Shown: one piece after another, positions 1 to 6,806 of the stretch | How positions within the stretch are numbered: the first letter of the stretch is position 1 | How the letters are laid out: every line of letters begins with the position of its first letter | DNA from: Nitrospira sp. | Lineage (GTDB): Bacteria > Nitrospirota > Nitrospiria > Nitrospirales > Nitrospiraceae | Direction: 5' to 3' | Assembly: GCA_025363325.1 (NCBI GenBank) | Contig: JANYEF010000490.1 | Coordinates: forward strand, 1-8,114 | DNA length: 8,114 nt | The notes under the pieces: generated by a model | The model's input: the letters and a program-made list of their open reading frames with translations, nothing else | Told to the model about the DNA's origin: nothing | The model's database searches: none | Program-made: the position numbers and the translations under genes

Positions 1-196
1 AGACGTCTTGAACGGCTCCTCGCCTGGTGATGACCAGTCCGATGGGACGACGAATTTCGTGCGTGACCTGCGCAAGGGTTTTTGCCGCTTCAGATGAGAG
101 GACGTCGTCCACGGGCATACGTCGACGATACAGCCGCTCCAGCATGGCGAGCTGGCTGGCACGAAGACCGAGAACCTGTCCGTAAATCTCTGGAAT
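1..196 (-). CDS. hflX: GTPase HflX, N-terminal fragment (cut by window edge), probable ATT start
   Basis: HflX is a ribosome-associated GTPase that splits stalled 70S/100S ribosomes. Only the first 65 residues are in the window. They read PEIYGQVLGLRASQLAML, then ERLYRRRMPVDDVLSSEAAK, then LAQVTHEIRRPIGLVITRRG. This matches, from memory, the N-terminal extension of long-form HflX proteins (GLK-SQ-LERLYRRR, then GRQIGLLIDRRG). The G domain lies outside the window, so GTPase motifs cannot be checked. The frame is closed by a TAA upstream inside tsaD, and no ATG, GTG or TTG occurs between that stop and the conserved block. The best start is ATT at 194-196, with AAGGA (207-211) ten bases upstream. 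The alternative, ATG at 140-142, would remove conserved residues and has no visible Shine-Dalgarno. The start lies 26 bp after the tsaD stop on the same strand, so co-transcription with tsaD is likely. The family call is fairly sure, the start less so. Confidence 0.75.
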   Translation of the reverse strand, partial: MPEIYGQVLGLRASQLAMLERLYRRRMPVDDVLSSEAAKTLAQVTHEIRRPIGLVITRRGAVQDV

Positions 197-206
197 GGGC
201 GTCGTT

Positions 207-211
207 TCCTT
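207..211 (-). promoter_or_regulatory. Shine-Dalgarno for the ATT start of hflX
   Basis: AAGGA on the minus strand, ten bases upstream of ATT (194-196) and just after the tsaD stop. It is the only Shine-Dalgarno-like sequence near the conserved beginning of HflX, and it decides the start chosen here. Confidence 0.5.
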
Positions 212-222
212 ACAGTCGTTGG

Positions 223-1248
223 TTAGATCGTCTGTGCGTATGGTGAAGACAGCGAGGCGTGGGCATCGATGTCCAGGGATGCACGGAGCCCTGCGCGAAG
301 AGCCTGCCTTCCCGCTGCCGCGATCATCGCGGCGTTATCCGTACAGTAGGCCAGCGGGGGAAGGCTCAGGCGCAGGTCTTCGGATGCGGCTCGTTGCTGG
401 AGCAGCGCGCGCAACCGAGAATTGGCGGATACCCCTCCGACGACGGCCAATGCATGAGCGCCGGATGACCGGACTGCGGCAAAGGCTTTGTCAACCAAGA
501 TGGCCACGATGGCCTCCTGATAGCCGGCCGCGAAGTCAGCAGCACGCGCTATGCGAGATTGTTCATGAATCGCTTGAAGTCTGTAGAGTAAAGCGGTCTT
601 TAAACCACTAAAACTAAAATCAAGACTCCCCTCCTTGAGATATGATCGCGGAAATGCAATGGCCTCTGGGTTTCCCTGCCGAGCCAAGCGGTCGATGGCT
701 GGTCCCCCAGGATATTCCAGTCCAAGCAACTGAGCGCCTTTGTCAAAGGCCTCCCCTGCCGCATCGTCTCTGGTAGAGCCAAGGAGCCGGCAATGACCAC
801 TGGACTCCTTATAATAGAGATGGGTATGTCCACCCGATACAACCAGGACCACGCAGGGTAATGGAAACGCTGGGTCCTGCAACCAGGCGGAAGCGATGTG
901 GCCTTCAAGATGGCTCACGCCGACCACCGGAATATTCAAGGCATAGGCCAGCGCTTTTGCATAGTTGACTCCGACGAGGAGCGCGCCAGCCAGGCCGGGT
1001 CCCTGAGTGACGGCGATTCCAGTGAGATCCGTCCATGCGAGACCGGCTTGTTGCAGCGCCGCAGCGGAGACAGCTTCAATCGATTCAATGTGGGCACGGG
1101 AGGCAAGTTCTGGAACGACGCCACCGAATCGTTGATGGACGGCATGCTGCGAAGAAATAATATTCGAGAGGACGGCACCGTCTAGGGCAAGCACCGATGC
1201 GGCTGTTTCATCACACGATGTCTCGATACCAAGGATGGGCCCCGGCAT
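223..1248 (-). CDS. tsaD: tRNA N6-threonylcarbamoyladenosine (t6A37) transferase TsaD
   Basis: TsaD (Kae1/YgjD/Gcp family) transfers the threonylcarbamoyl group from threonylcarbamoyl-AMP to A37 of ANN-decoding tRNAs in the cytoplasm, working with TsaB and TsaE, which are not in this window. In the 341-residue form the family signatures appear in order: GIETSCDET at the N terminus; metal-binding HLEGH at 113-117 (E. coli H111/H115); SGGHTHL at 138-144; GEAFDKGAQLLGLEYPGG from about 165; DFSFSGLKTALL at 210-221; GGVSANSRLR at 271-280; CTDNAAM with metal ligand D304 (E. coli D300). All key residues are present. The frame is open to an ATG at 1377, but that codon lies inside a terminator hairpin, so it is rejected. 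ATG 1248 puts the GIETSCDET block where the family has it and gives the usual length (E. coli 337). ATG 1284 (353 residues) is the alternative. Neither has a strong Shine-Dalgarno. It lies downstream of clpC and just upstream of hflX. Confidence 0.95.
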   Translation of the reverse strand: MPGPILGIETSCDETAASVLALDGAVLSNIISSQHAVHQRFGGVVPELASRAHIESIEAVSAAALQQAGLAWTDLTGIAVTQGPGLAGALLVGVNYAKALAYALNIPVVGVSHLEGHIASAWLQDPAFPLPCVVLVVSGGHTHLYYKESSGHCRLLGSTRDDAAGEAFDKGAQLLGLEYPGGPAIDRLARQGNPEAIAFPRSYLKEGSLDFSFSGLKTALLYRLQAIHEQSRIARAADFAAGYQEAIVAILVDKAFAAVRSSGAHALAVVGGVSANSRLRALLQQRAASEDLRLSLPPLAYCTDNAAMIAAAGRQALRAGLRASLDIDAHASLSSPYAQTI

Positions 1249-1350
1249 CCATGCTGAGGTAGGCTGTTCAAGGGTCGTTCTCATAAAGTCTTTGCCGATC
1301 ACGCGACCTGGATCGATGAAAAACACATTAGTCTGAGGGATGACAAATAA

Positions 1351-1387
1351 CACGGCCCTTGTGGCCGCTGGCGCCACAAGGGCCGTG
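1351..1387 (-). terminator. Rho-independent terminator after clpC
   Basis: A perfect 15-bp inverted repeat (1351-1365 pairs with 1373-1387, 7-base loop) lies 45 bp after the clpC stop. On the minus strand it is followed by TTATTTGTCA. The plus-strand side has no T-run, so it should act on the clpC transcript. It overlaps the 5' end of the over-long tsaD reading frame and argues that tsaD is not simply read through from clpC. Confidence 0.85.
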
Positions 1388-1431
1388 TCCTACTCTATGC
1401 ACTGGCGTCGCGACGATAGAGGGCTGGGACA

Positions 1432-3858
1432 TTAGACGCCAGCCATGGCCTCCTGCTCGATGAATGCCGGAGCGCCGTCGCGAAGGACCACGCGGATCTT
1501 TCGGCATTCCTTAAACCGTCCCTTGATCATCTCTTCGGAGAGTGGATCGCCGATCGCACGCTGAATCGTACGGCGCATCGGTCTGGCTCCGTAGAGTGGA
1601 TCGTAGCCTTCTTTAATCAACCACTGTTTGACGTCTTCCTCAACCTCGAGTTCCACACCCTTCTCGAGGAGACGAAGGTTGAGTTGACCCAAGAGGATGT
1701 CGAGGATACTGGAGAGATGGGTTTTGTCTAATTGATGGAAGACCACAATCTCGTCGATCCGGTTCAAAAACTCTGGGCTAAACGAGCGGCGCAACTCCCC
1801 CAACACTTCTTCCTTCTTATGCCGCTCCTGATCGCCTTCCGTACTCTGAAATCCAAGGGAGACCCCCTTCTGGATCATCTTGGTCCCGATATTGGAGGTC
1901 ATGATGATGACGCAATTCTTGAAGTCGATTTTGCGTCCGAGGCTGTCTGTCAGTACCCCGTCGTCCAATACTTGTAGCAGGATATTGAACACATCAGGAT
2001 GGGCCTTTTCGATTTCGTCGAACAGGACCACTGAATAGGGCCGACGCCGGACCCGTTCAGTCAATTGGCCACCTTCTTCATATCCCACGTACCCCGGAGG
2101 GGCTCCGAAGAGTCGAGAACTGGTGAACTTTTCCTGATATTCAGACATGTCGATCCGAATGAGTGAGTCTTCACTATTGAAGAGGAACTCAGCTAACGTT
2201 CTTGCCAGCTCGGTTTTCCCAACCCCGGTGGGTCCCAGAAAGATAAAGGACCCGATAGGCTTCCGCGCTTCCTTGAGACCGGCACGCGAACGCCGAATAG
2301 CCCGGGCCACGGCAGAGATCGCTTCGTTCTGTCCGATCACGCGTTTATGGAGGAATTCCTCCATGCGCAGCAGTTTGTTCGATTCTTCCTCTTCGAGCTT
2401 GAAGAGCGGAATGCCCGTCATCTTAGAGACGACATAGGCCACGTCTTCTTTTCCGATCGTCGGCTTGTTTTTTTCCTGATTCTTTTTCCACTCGCGCTTC
2501 GATTCATCAAGGAGTTTGCGCAGTCGTTCTTCTTCCTCGCGATGACGAACAGCTTCCTCGAAGCTCTGCATCGAAATGGCCAGTTCCTTTTCGCGAGAGA
2601 CTTTCTTCAACTCTTGTTCCATCGCCTTAAGATCCGACGGCAGCGCATACGTCTGCAATTTTGCGCGTGACCCCGTCTCGTCGATCAAATCAATGGCCTT
2701 GTCCGGGAGAAAGCGGTCGCTAATGTATCGATCGGACAGCTTGACCGCCTCGAGGATGGCCTCTTCGGAAATCTCGACACCATGATGTTCTTCGTACCGA
2801 TCGCGAAGCCCTTGGATGATCAGCACTGTTTCTTCGATGCTCGGCGGCTGGACGTGAATCGGTTGGAACCGTCGCTTGAGGGCTCCGTCTTTCTCAATAT
2901 GCTTCCGGTATTCATCGAGAGTCGTGGCGCCGATGCACTGAATTTCACCGCGCGACAGTGCGGGCTTGAGCATGTTGGAGGCATCAATCGATCCTTCGGC
3001 CGCCCCTGCTCCCACCAAGGTGTGGAGTTCGTCGATGAAGATGATGATGTTCCCAGCCTGGACGATTTCCTTCATCACAACCTTCAGGCGTTCCTCGAAT
3101 TGGCCACGATATTTTGTCCCTGCAACCAGTGAACCGAGGTCGAGTGCAATGACACGTCGGGAAAGAAGATTGTCCGGCACTTCGGACTGGACGATCCGCT
3201 GGGCGAGACCTTCCACAATGGCGGTCTTGCCGACGCCGGCTTCCCCGATGAGCACAGGATTGTTTTTTGAACGGCGACTCAGGATCTGAAGCACTCGCTC
3301 GATTTCGTCGGCTCGGCCGATGACGGGATCCAGATGCCCTTCCTGGGCGAGCTGAGTCAGATCACGACCGAACTCATCGAGTGCCGGGGTATTGCTCTTC
3401 CGGTCACGCTCACGCGGGGCGGACTTCCGCAAAAATGTCACGGTCAATTGTCTTGCGGTCAGGAGATTGGCTCCTAAACTGCGAAGGATCTTTCCGCCGA
3501 TTCCTTCCTCTTCTCGGAGGAGGCCCAATAGGAGGTGTTCGCTGCCGATATGATTGTGCCCAAGGAGACGGGCTTCTTCGACCCCGTATTCGATGACCTT
3601 CTTGACCCGAGGGCTAAAGGGTATCTCCCCAAAGGTCATGGTAGTTCCCCCACCGGGCAAATTTCGCTCAATTTCCAAGCGGATTTGTTCGGTCGAGAGT
3701 CCCATCTTTTTCAAGATCATCAGGGCAATCCCGTCAGACTCACGGAGAATAGCCAAGACGAGATGCTCGGTTCCGAGGTAGTCGTTTTGATGACGCTCAG
3801 CCTCTTCCCTCGCGAGGATGATGATCTTCCGACCCTTGTCCGTGAAGCGTTCGAACAT
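1432..3858 (-). CDS. clpC: ATP-dependent Clp protease ATP-binding subunit ClpC
   Basis: ClpC is a cytoplasmic AAA+ hexamer that unfolds proteins and feeds them to the ClpP peptidase. The 808-residue product has the full ClpC plan. Two Clp-N repeats (about 1-145) come first, with the typical MFERFTDKGRKIIILAREEA opening. AAA-1 has Walker A GEAGVGKT (205-212), Walker B IIIFIDE (271-277) and a following RRF (329-331). The short coiled-coil M domain with a UVR-type segment (about 410-460, LAISMQSFEEAVRHREEEER) separates ClpC from ClpB, which has a much longer one. AAA-2 has Walker A GPTGVGKT (542-549), Walker B VVLFDE (610-615), sensor-1 TSN (654-656) and sensor-2 GAR (757-759). SLGFQ (667-671) sits where the ClpP-docking loop (LGF/IGF) is expected. 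ATG 3858 has the Shine-Dalgarno AGGAGG (3863-3868) four bases upstream. Neither clpP nor mcsA/mcsB/ctsR is nearby, unlike the ctsR-mcsA-mcsB-clpC operon of Firmicutes. Transcription runs from a good sigma70-type promoter and ends at the 1351-1387 hairpin. Confidence 0.97.
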   Translation of the reverse strand: MFERFTDKGRKIIILAREEAERHQNDYLGTEHLVLAILRESDGIALMILKKMGLSTEQIRLEIERNLPGGGTTMTFGEIPFSPRVKKVIEYGVEEARLLGHNHIGSEHLLLGLLREEEGIGGKILRSLGANLLTARQLTVTFLRKSAPRERDRKSNTPALDEFGRDLTQLAQEGHLDPVIGRADEIERVLQILSRRSKNNPVLIGEAGVGKTAIVEGLAQRIVQSEVPDNLLSRRVIALDLGSLVAGTKYRGQFEERLKVVMKEIVQAGNIIIFIDELHTLVGAGAAEGSIDASNMLKPALSRGEIQCIGATTLDEYRKHIEKDGALKRRFQPIHVQPPSIEETVLIIQGLRDRYEEHHGVEISEEAILEAVKLSDRYISDRFLPDKAIDLIDETGSRAKLQTYALPSDLKAMEQELKKVSREKELAISMQSFEEAVRHREEEERLRKLLDESKREWKKNQEKNKPTIGKEDVAYVVSKMTGIPLFKLEEEESNKLLRMEEFLHKRVIGQNEAISAVARAIRRSRAGLKEARKPIGSFIFLGPTGVGKTELARTLAEFLFNSEDSLIRIDMSEYQEKFTSSRLFGAPPGYVGYEEGGQLTERVRRRPYSVVLFDEIEKAHPDVFNILLQVLDDGVLTDSLGRKIDFKNCVIIMTSNIGTKMIQKGVSLGFQSTEGDQERHKKEEVLGELRRSFSPEFLNRIDEIVVFHQLDKTHLSSILDILLGQLNLRLLEKGVELEVEEDVKQWLIKEGYDPLYGARPMRRTIQRAIGDPLSEEMIKGRFKECRKIRVVLRDGAPAFIEQEAMAGV

Positions 3859-3926
3859 CCTGCCTCCTTTTAGGTGGAGCCTATAACTAGTCCCACATGC
3901 GCAAACCTATCGAAATTTCTGGTCTA

Positions 3927-3955
3927 ATTCTAACTAGAAGGAATTTCAGTGTCAA
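3927..3955 (-). promoter_or_regulatory. Sigma70-type promoter of clpC
   Basis: The minus strand carries a perfect -35 TTGACA (3950-3955), a 17-base spacer and a -10 TAGAAT (3927-3932, one mismatch to TATAAT). The predicted transcript starts near 3920 and has a leader of about 60 bases before the clpC ATG. I see no CIRCE (HrcA) inverted repeat and no tandem CtsR heptads, so the usual heat-shock repressors are not indicated. Confidence 0.75.
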
Positions 3956-4045
3956 GACTACGAGACAATCGCACAAGCCCGAATTGGAGAGGACAGAATA
4001 CATGCATGGAAGTCATGCGATGAAGGCCAGACGTGTTCTGGTTCG

Positions 4046-4075
4046 TTGACTTCAAAAGAACGCTCCCGATACAAT
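4046..4075 (+). promoter_or_regulatory. Sigma70-type promoter of nadK
   Basis: The plus strand carries TTGACT (4046-4051), an 18-base spacer and TACAAT (4070-4075), each hexamer one mismatch from consensus. The predicted start is near 4082, giving a leader of about 44 bases before the nadK ATG. A small inverted repeat, CCAGA-N5-TCTGG (4027-4041), lies directly upstream of the -35 and could be a protein-binding site; no known operator is recognised. Confidence 0.6.
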
Positions 4076-4125
4076 CTCGGACGTTTTTGGCGAGATCTTA
4101 ATAGCCAGACGACAGGGTTTCACGA

Positions 4126-4986
4126 ATGAAAAATAAGAGTGTCGGGATTCTGACAAAACCTCACTTTGCTGAGGTGAAAAGCACGCTGCATGATGTGGTC
4201 CACTGGCTCCGAGCTCGAAGCATCGATGTGATCTTGGACACGACGTCTGCAATTCTTCTCGGTGAACAGGGCGGCTATCAGAAAACTCAGCTGGCGAGCA
4301 AAGCGGATGTCCTTCTTGTCTTGGGCGGCGACGGGACGATGCTCAATGCCGCTCGGCTTGCCGGGGAACGGAGCATTCCCATCCTGGGTGTCAACATGGG
4401 TGGATTGGGATTTTTGACCGAAGTCCGGCTGGAGAACCTGTATCCCTCGCTCGAACGGGTATTTGCGAATGACTTCGTGCTCGATGAACGACTCATGCTA
4501 CGGACGAATATTCATCGGCATGGCGAACCAGTCGCGCAAGGGGTGGTGCTGAACGATGTCGTGATCAGCAAGGGTACGCTGGCTCGCATGATCGAGTGTA
4601 AGATTGCCATCCAAGGCCAGTTCGTCACTAATTTGCGTGGCGATGGAGTGATTGTCAGCACCCCAACGGGATCGACGGCCTATTCCCTGTCGGCGGGAGG
4701 ACCCATTATCAATCCGGCGGTCCAGTCACTCATGGTGACGCCGATCTGTCCCCACACGTTGACGCACCGTCCCCTGATCGTACCAGGAACTGCCGAAATC
4801 GAAGTGACCCTCACCAGTAAGGATGATGGCGCGATGGCGACATTGGATGGTCAGGTTGGAGTGGCGCTGACGCAGGGCGATGCCGTTGAAATCAAGATGT
4901 CGGAACACCGGACAAGACTGATTCGCTTCCCGGAAAGTGGATATTATGAAGTCCTACGAGAAAAGCTGAAGTGGGGGGATGGCTAG
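4126..4986 (+). CDS. nadK: NAD kinase (ATP/polyphosphate-dependent NAD+ kinase)
   Basis: NadK phosphorylates NAD+ at the 2'-hydroxyl to make NADP+, the only de novo route to the NADP(H) pool. The 286-residue product has the family motifs in order: GGDGT (67-71, phosphate binding and catalysis), the glycine-rich GVNMGGLGFL (88-97), the ND pair (143-144) at the position usually occupied by NE, the signature TPTGSTAYSLSAGGPI (179-194), and DGQ (241-243) in the C-terminal domain. Length is normal for the bacterial enzyme (about 280-305). The start ATG has a modest Shine-Dalgarno, AGGG (4114-4117), eight bases upstream. It is transcribed divergently from clpC and converges with the FprA-like reductase gene across a 21-bp gap. 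The N143-D144 pair is a conservative change from the commoner asparagine-glutamate and need not affect activity. Confidence 0.96.
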   Translation: MKNKSVGILTKPHFAEVKSTLHDVVHWLRARSIDVILDTTSAILLGEQGGYQKTQLASKADVLLVLGGDGTMLNAARLAGERSIPILGVNMGGLGFLTEVRLENLYPSLERVFANDFVLDERLMLRTNIHRHGEPVAQGVVLNDVVISKGTLARMIECKIAIQGQFVTNLRGDGVIVSTPTGSTAYSLSAGGPIINPAVQSLMVTPICPHTLTHRPLIVPGTAEIEVTLTSKDDGAMATLDGQVGVALTQGDAVEIKMSEHRTRLIRFPESGYYEVLREKLKWGDG

Positions 4987-5007
4987 CGATTCGACCGATT
5001 GCTCTGC

Positions 5008-6369
5008 TTATTGCGCCTTCCCTCGCTCAATCAGCTCAATCATGTCCTGGTTGCTCGCGTACTTAAACTCCCCGATACAATCCGCCGCACCCTGGTGACT
5101 TTTCTCTCTCGATTCAAGGACGCGAAGCCCCTTCACATCGACCGGGTAGCTCTTGTGCGTCTTAAAAATCGAGGCCAGCTTGTCGAGGACGGCCTTCGCA
5201 CCAGAGTGGCTGTCCGAAGTCTTGGTCTCGAGGTATCGGTTCACCACTTCAGCGCACCAATCCCCGTCCCGCTTGGCGATACCGACTAAGCCTTCGCTCG
5301 CCTTCCGTGCCCATCCAGCGAGAAACGAGCCGTCGACGATCTTGCCTGTAGACTCATCGTAGGCCTGGAAGAGCGCGTCGTCCGGATCGTTGCCGGTCTT
5401 GTTGGGGTTGGTAACAAACATGCCGCTCTTATACGGCAGTCCAACGGTCTCATCGACTTTGTCGCCGACCGCGAAGACAACAGCATCGCACGGGAATTCA
5501 TAATATTGTCTCAGCCCGACCGCGACCGTATCCTCGTCTTTCGGTTCGAGCTTATTCTCTTCCATCTCCAGGCCGCGCACGCGGTTGTTTCCATCGACAA
5601 GAATACGCTTGGGAGAGGCGAGGAACTTGAAGCCCATCTTCGTCTCGCTGGCCGTCGGTTCGCACTTCGTAAATTCGTCAGTCAACGCCTTCAGCACCTC
5701 ATCGGCCTTCTGGCCGACCGCGGCAAAACGATCCTTGATCCGAGCTACCTCTTTGGCGATCCCATCCACATCCATGTTGGCGCACACCGCGCGAATTTCT
5801 TTCGGATTGTACTTTCGCTCGGCAGGCCCTCGCCGCACGATCGCTGTGACCCGCTCGACCTTCTTGTAGCAAATCAGCCAGTGGGCGATATCGACCATCA
5901 CGTCGCCGGCGCCGATTATGGCCACATGCTTGCCCATCTCAAACGGACGATCACCGAATCCAGGGAGCCGATTAAAGTGGTACACGACATCTTTCGCGTG
6001 GAAGACCCCTGCAGCCGAATCCCCTTCCACGCCGATCGTCTTGGTCCCTTGCGCGCCGATGGAAAACACGACTGCGCTGGCGCCAAGGTTTCGGACCTCT
6101 TCGATGCTGAGATCTTTGCCGTTGCCGATGGAGACATTGCCGAAATAGTGAACGTTCGGTCGCTCGAGCAACTCCCAGTACTGCTTTTTGAGACCTCCAC
6201 GAAGCTTGAGTTTCGCGGGAAAGATCCCGTATTCAGCCAACCCGCCGAACTTGATGTCGCGATTCAGAATAATGACCTCATGGCCTGTCTTCGAGAGTGA
6301 ACTCGCCACCGCCATTCCAGCTGGTCCGGCGCCGGCCACAATAATCACATGCGAGTTCGTTGCGCTCAT
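5008..6369 (-). CDS. FprA-like FAD-dependent ferredoxin/adrenodoxin-NADP reductase
   Basis: This predicted cytoplasmic flavoprotein moves electrons between NADP(H) and a one-electron carrier such as ferredoxin. The 453 residues follow the adrenodoxin-reductase/FprA plan (M. tuberculosis FprA is about 456). An N-terminal FAD Rossmann fold has VAGAGPAG (11-18) and an LNRD strand end (35-38). Next come FGGLAEYGIFPAKLK (41-55) and IGNGKD (81-86). A second nucleotide fold has IIGAGDVMVD (151-160). RRGPAERKYNPKEIR (179-193) supplies the arginines that hold the NADP 2'-phosphate in relatives. FAVGDKVDETVGLP (299-312) and FLAGWARKASEGLVGIAKRD (349-368) match the second FAD-contact region, where FprA has a VAGW-K-G--GVIGTNK pattern. 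The last 70 residues also resemble the C-terminal tail of FprA. GltD (glutamate synthase small subunit) is the other relative, but its N-terminal 4Fe-4S cysteine domain is absent here. The start ATG 6369 has GGGGAA (6376-6381) six bases upstream. The electron partner is not visible in the window. Confidence 0.8.
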   Translation of the reverse strand: MSATNSHVIIVAGAGPAGMAVASSLSKTGHEVIILNRDIKFGGLAEYGIFPAKLKLRGGLKKQYWELLERPNVHYFGNVSIGNGKDLSIEEVRNLGASAVVFSIGAQGTKTIGVEGDSAAGVFHAKDVVYHFNRLPGFGDRPFEMGKHVAIIGAGDVMVDIAHWLICYKKVERVTAIVRRGPAERKYNPKEIRAVCANMDVDGIAKEVARIKDRFAAVGQKADEVLKALTDEFTKCEPTASETKMGFKFLASPKRILVDGNNRVRGLEMEENKLEPKDEDTVAVGLRQYYEFPCDAVVFAVGDKVDETVGLPYKSGMFVTNPNKTGNDPDDALFQAYDESTGKIVDGSFLAGWARKASEGLVGIAKRDGDWCAEVVNRYLETKTSDSHSGAKAVLDKLASIFKTHKSYPVDVKGLRVLESREKSHQGAADCIGEFKYASNQDMIELIERGKAQ

Positions 6370-6426
6370 GCGTTGTTCCCCGCGAAAACTGACAGAAAAG
6401 TGACGAGAACCCCAACAGTTCCGCGG

Positions 6427-6456
6427 ACTTTAGCATAGAGGCTTTTGAGCTGTCAA
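6427..6456 (-). promoter_or_regulatory. Promoter of the FprA-like reductase gene
   Basis: The minus strand has a perfect -35 TTGACA (6451-6456), an 18-base spacer and an extended -10 TGC-TAAAGT (hexamer at 6427-6432, four of six matches). The predicted start is near 6420, giving a leader of about 50 bases. Confidence 0.55.
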
Positions 6457-6479
6457 AGCTGAACAGATGGCTCAGATCG

Positions 6480-6739
6480 AGAACACGAGCAACAATCGTA
6501 ACAGCGGCACGCTGTAGGAGAAACGGATGGTTGAGTTGAACGTGTTTGGCGGACGGAACAACCTCAGCACGCTTGACCGTCAAGACAGTTGCTGACCCAA
6601 TAATTGTCAGGCCTACATGGCGAGCAGCGTAAAAATCAGGCCGCACATGACCCACATGCGTTGCGTGAAATTTCCATCTCTGGATTTGGGTTCTGCTGTT
6701 TACTTGCGTTGGCTGGAACTGAGTACGCACAAAACCAGA
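6480..6739. other. Intergenic stretch without a convincing gene
   Basis: Between the reductase promoter and the hairpin at 6740 I find no RNA gene and no protein I recognise. A 22-codon frame at 6527-6595 on the plus strand begins with ATG behind AGGAG (6516-6520, six-base gap), but it is too short to support on its own. A longer minus-strand frame (6278-6730) runs through the reductase promoter and 5' end and shows no family resemblance. Confidence 0.5.
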
Positions 6740-6779
6740 GGACCCGGTGCGATGGTATTAAGCCATCGCACCGGGGTCC
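6740..6779 (-). terminator. Hairpin terminator, originally of the gene hit by IS630
   Basis: A 12-bp perfect stem (CCGGTGCGATGG with its complement) is extended by GGAC/GTCC across a single bulged G, with a 7-base loop. On the minus strand it is followed by TCTGGTTTT, and on the plus strand by TTATTG, so it acts best on minus-strand transcripts. It lies outside the IS and 11 bp past the reconstructed stop (6791-6793) of the gene now at 7879-8114, so it was probably that gene's terminator. Confidence 0.75.
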
Positions 6780-6790
6780 TTATTGAGCCG

Positions 6791-6806
6791 CTACACGAGG
6801 CTGTTA
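6791..6806 (-). other. Severed 3' end of the gene interrupted by IS630
   Basis: Joining the two IS flanks through a single TA keeps the frame of the 7879-8114 gene and gives the codons for N-S-L-V followed by TAG (6791-6793). These few codons are the inferred original end of that gene, now separated from it by the element. Confidence 0.5.
6805..6806. repeat. TA target-site duplication, left copy
   Basis: TA directly abuts the left inverted repeat (CTCAGC begins at 6807). IS630/Tc1-mariner elements insert at and duplicate TA. Confidence 0.8.

Noticed and set aside
1..196. Histidine-kinase H-box (THEIRRPIG) on the minus strand
   Set aside because: The surrounding residues (GLRASQLAMLERLYRRR before it, GLVITRRG after it) fit the HflX N-terminal region. 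The gene is at its 5' end, and there is no room for a sensor domain upstream.
1249..1377. Extended N terminus of TsaD (43 extra residues)
   Set aside because: Its first codons form a terminator hairpin, and TsaD proteins begin just before the GIETSCDET motif.
3859..4125. CIRCE or CtsR operator upstream of clpC
   Set aside because: No 9-bp CIRCE inverted repeat and no tandem GGTCAAA-type heptads could be found.
4987..5007. Shared terminator between nadK and the reductase gene
   Set aside because: The gap holds only a short direct repeat (CGATT twice), with no stem-loop or T-run.
5506..6300. 264-codon plus-strand frame opposite the FprA-like gene
   Set aside because: It is antisense to a gene with clear FAD and NADP motifs and has no family resemblance of its own.
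6278..6730. 150-codon minus-strand frame overlapping the start of the FprA-like gene
   Set aside because: It runs across the reductase promoter, Shine-Dalgarno and first 30 codons in another frame, and has no start signal or recognisable domain.
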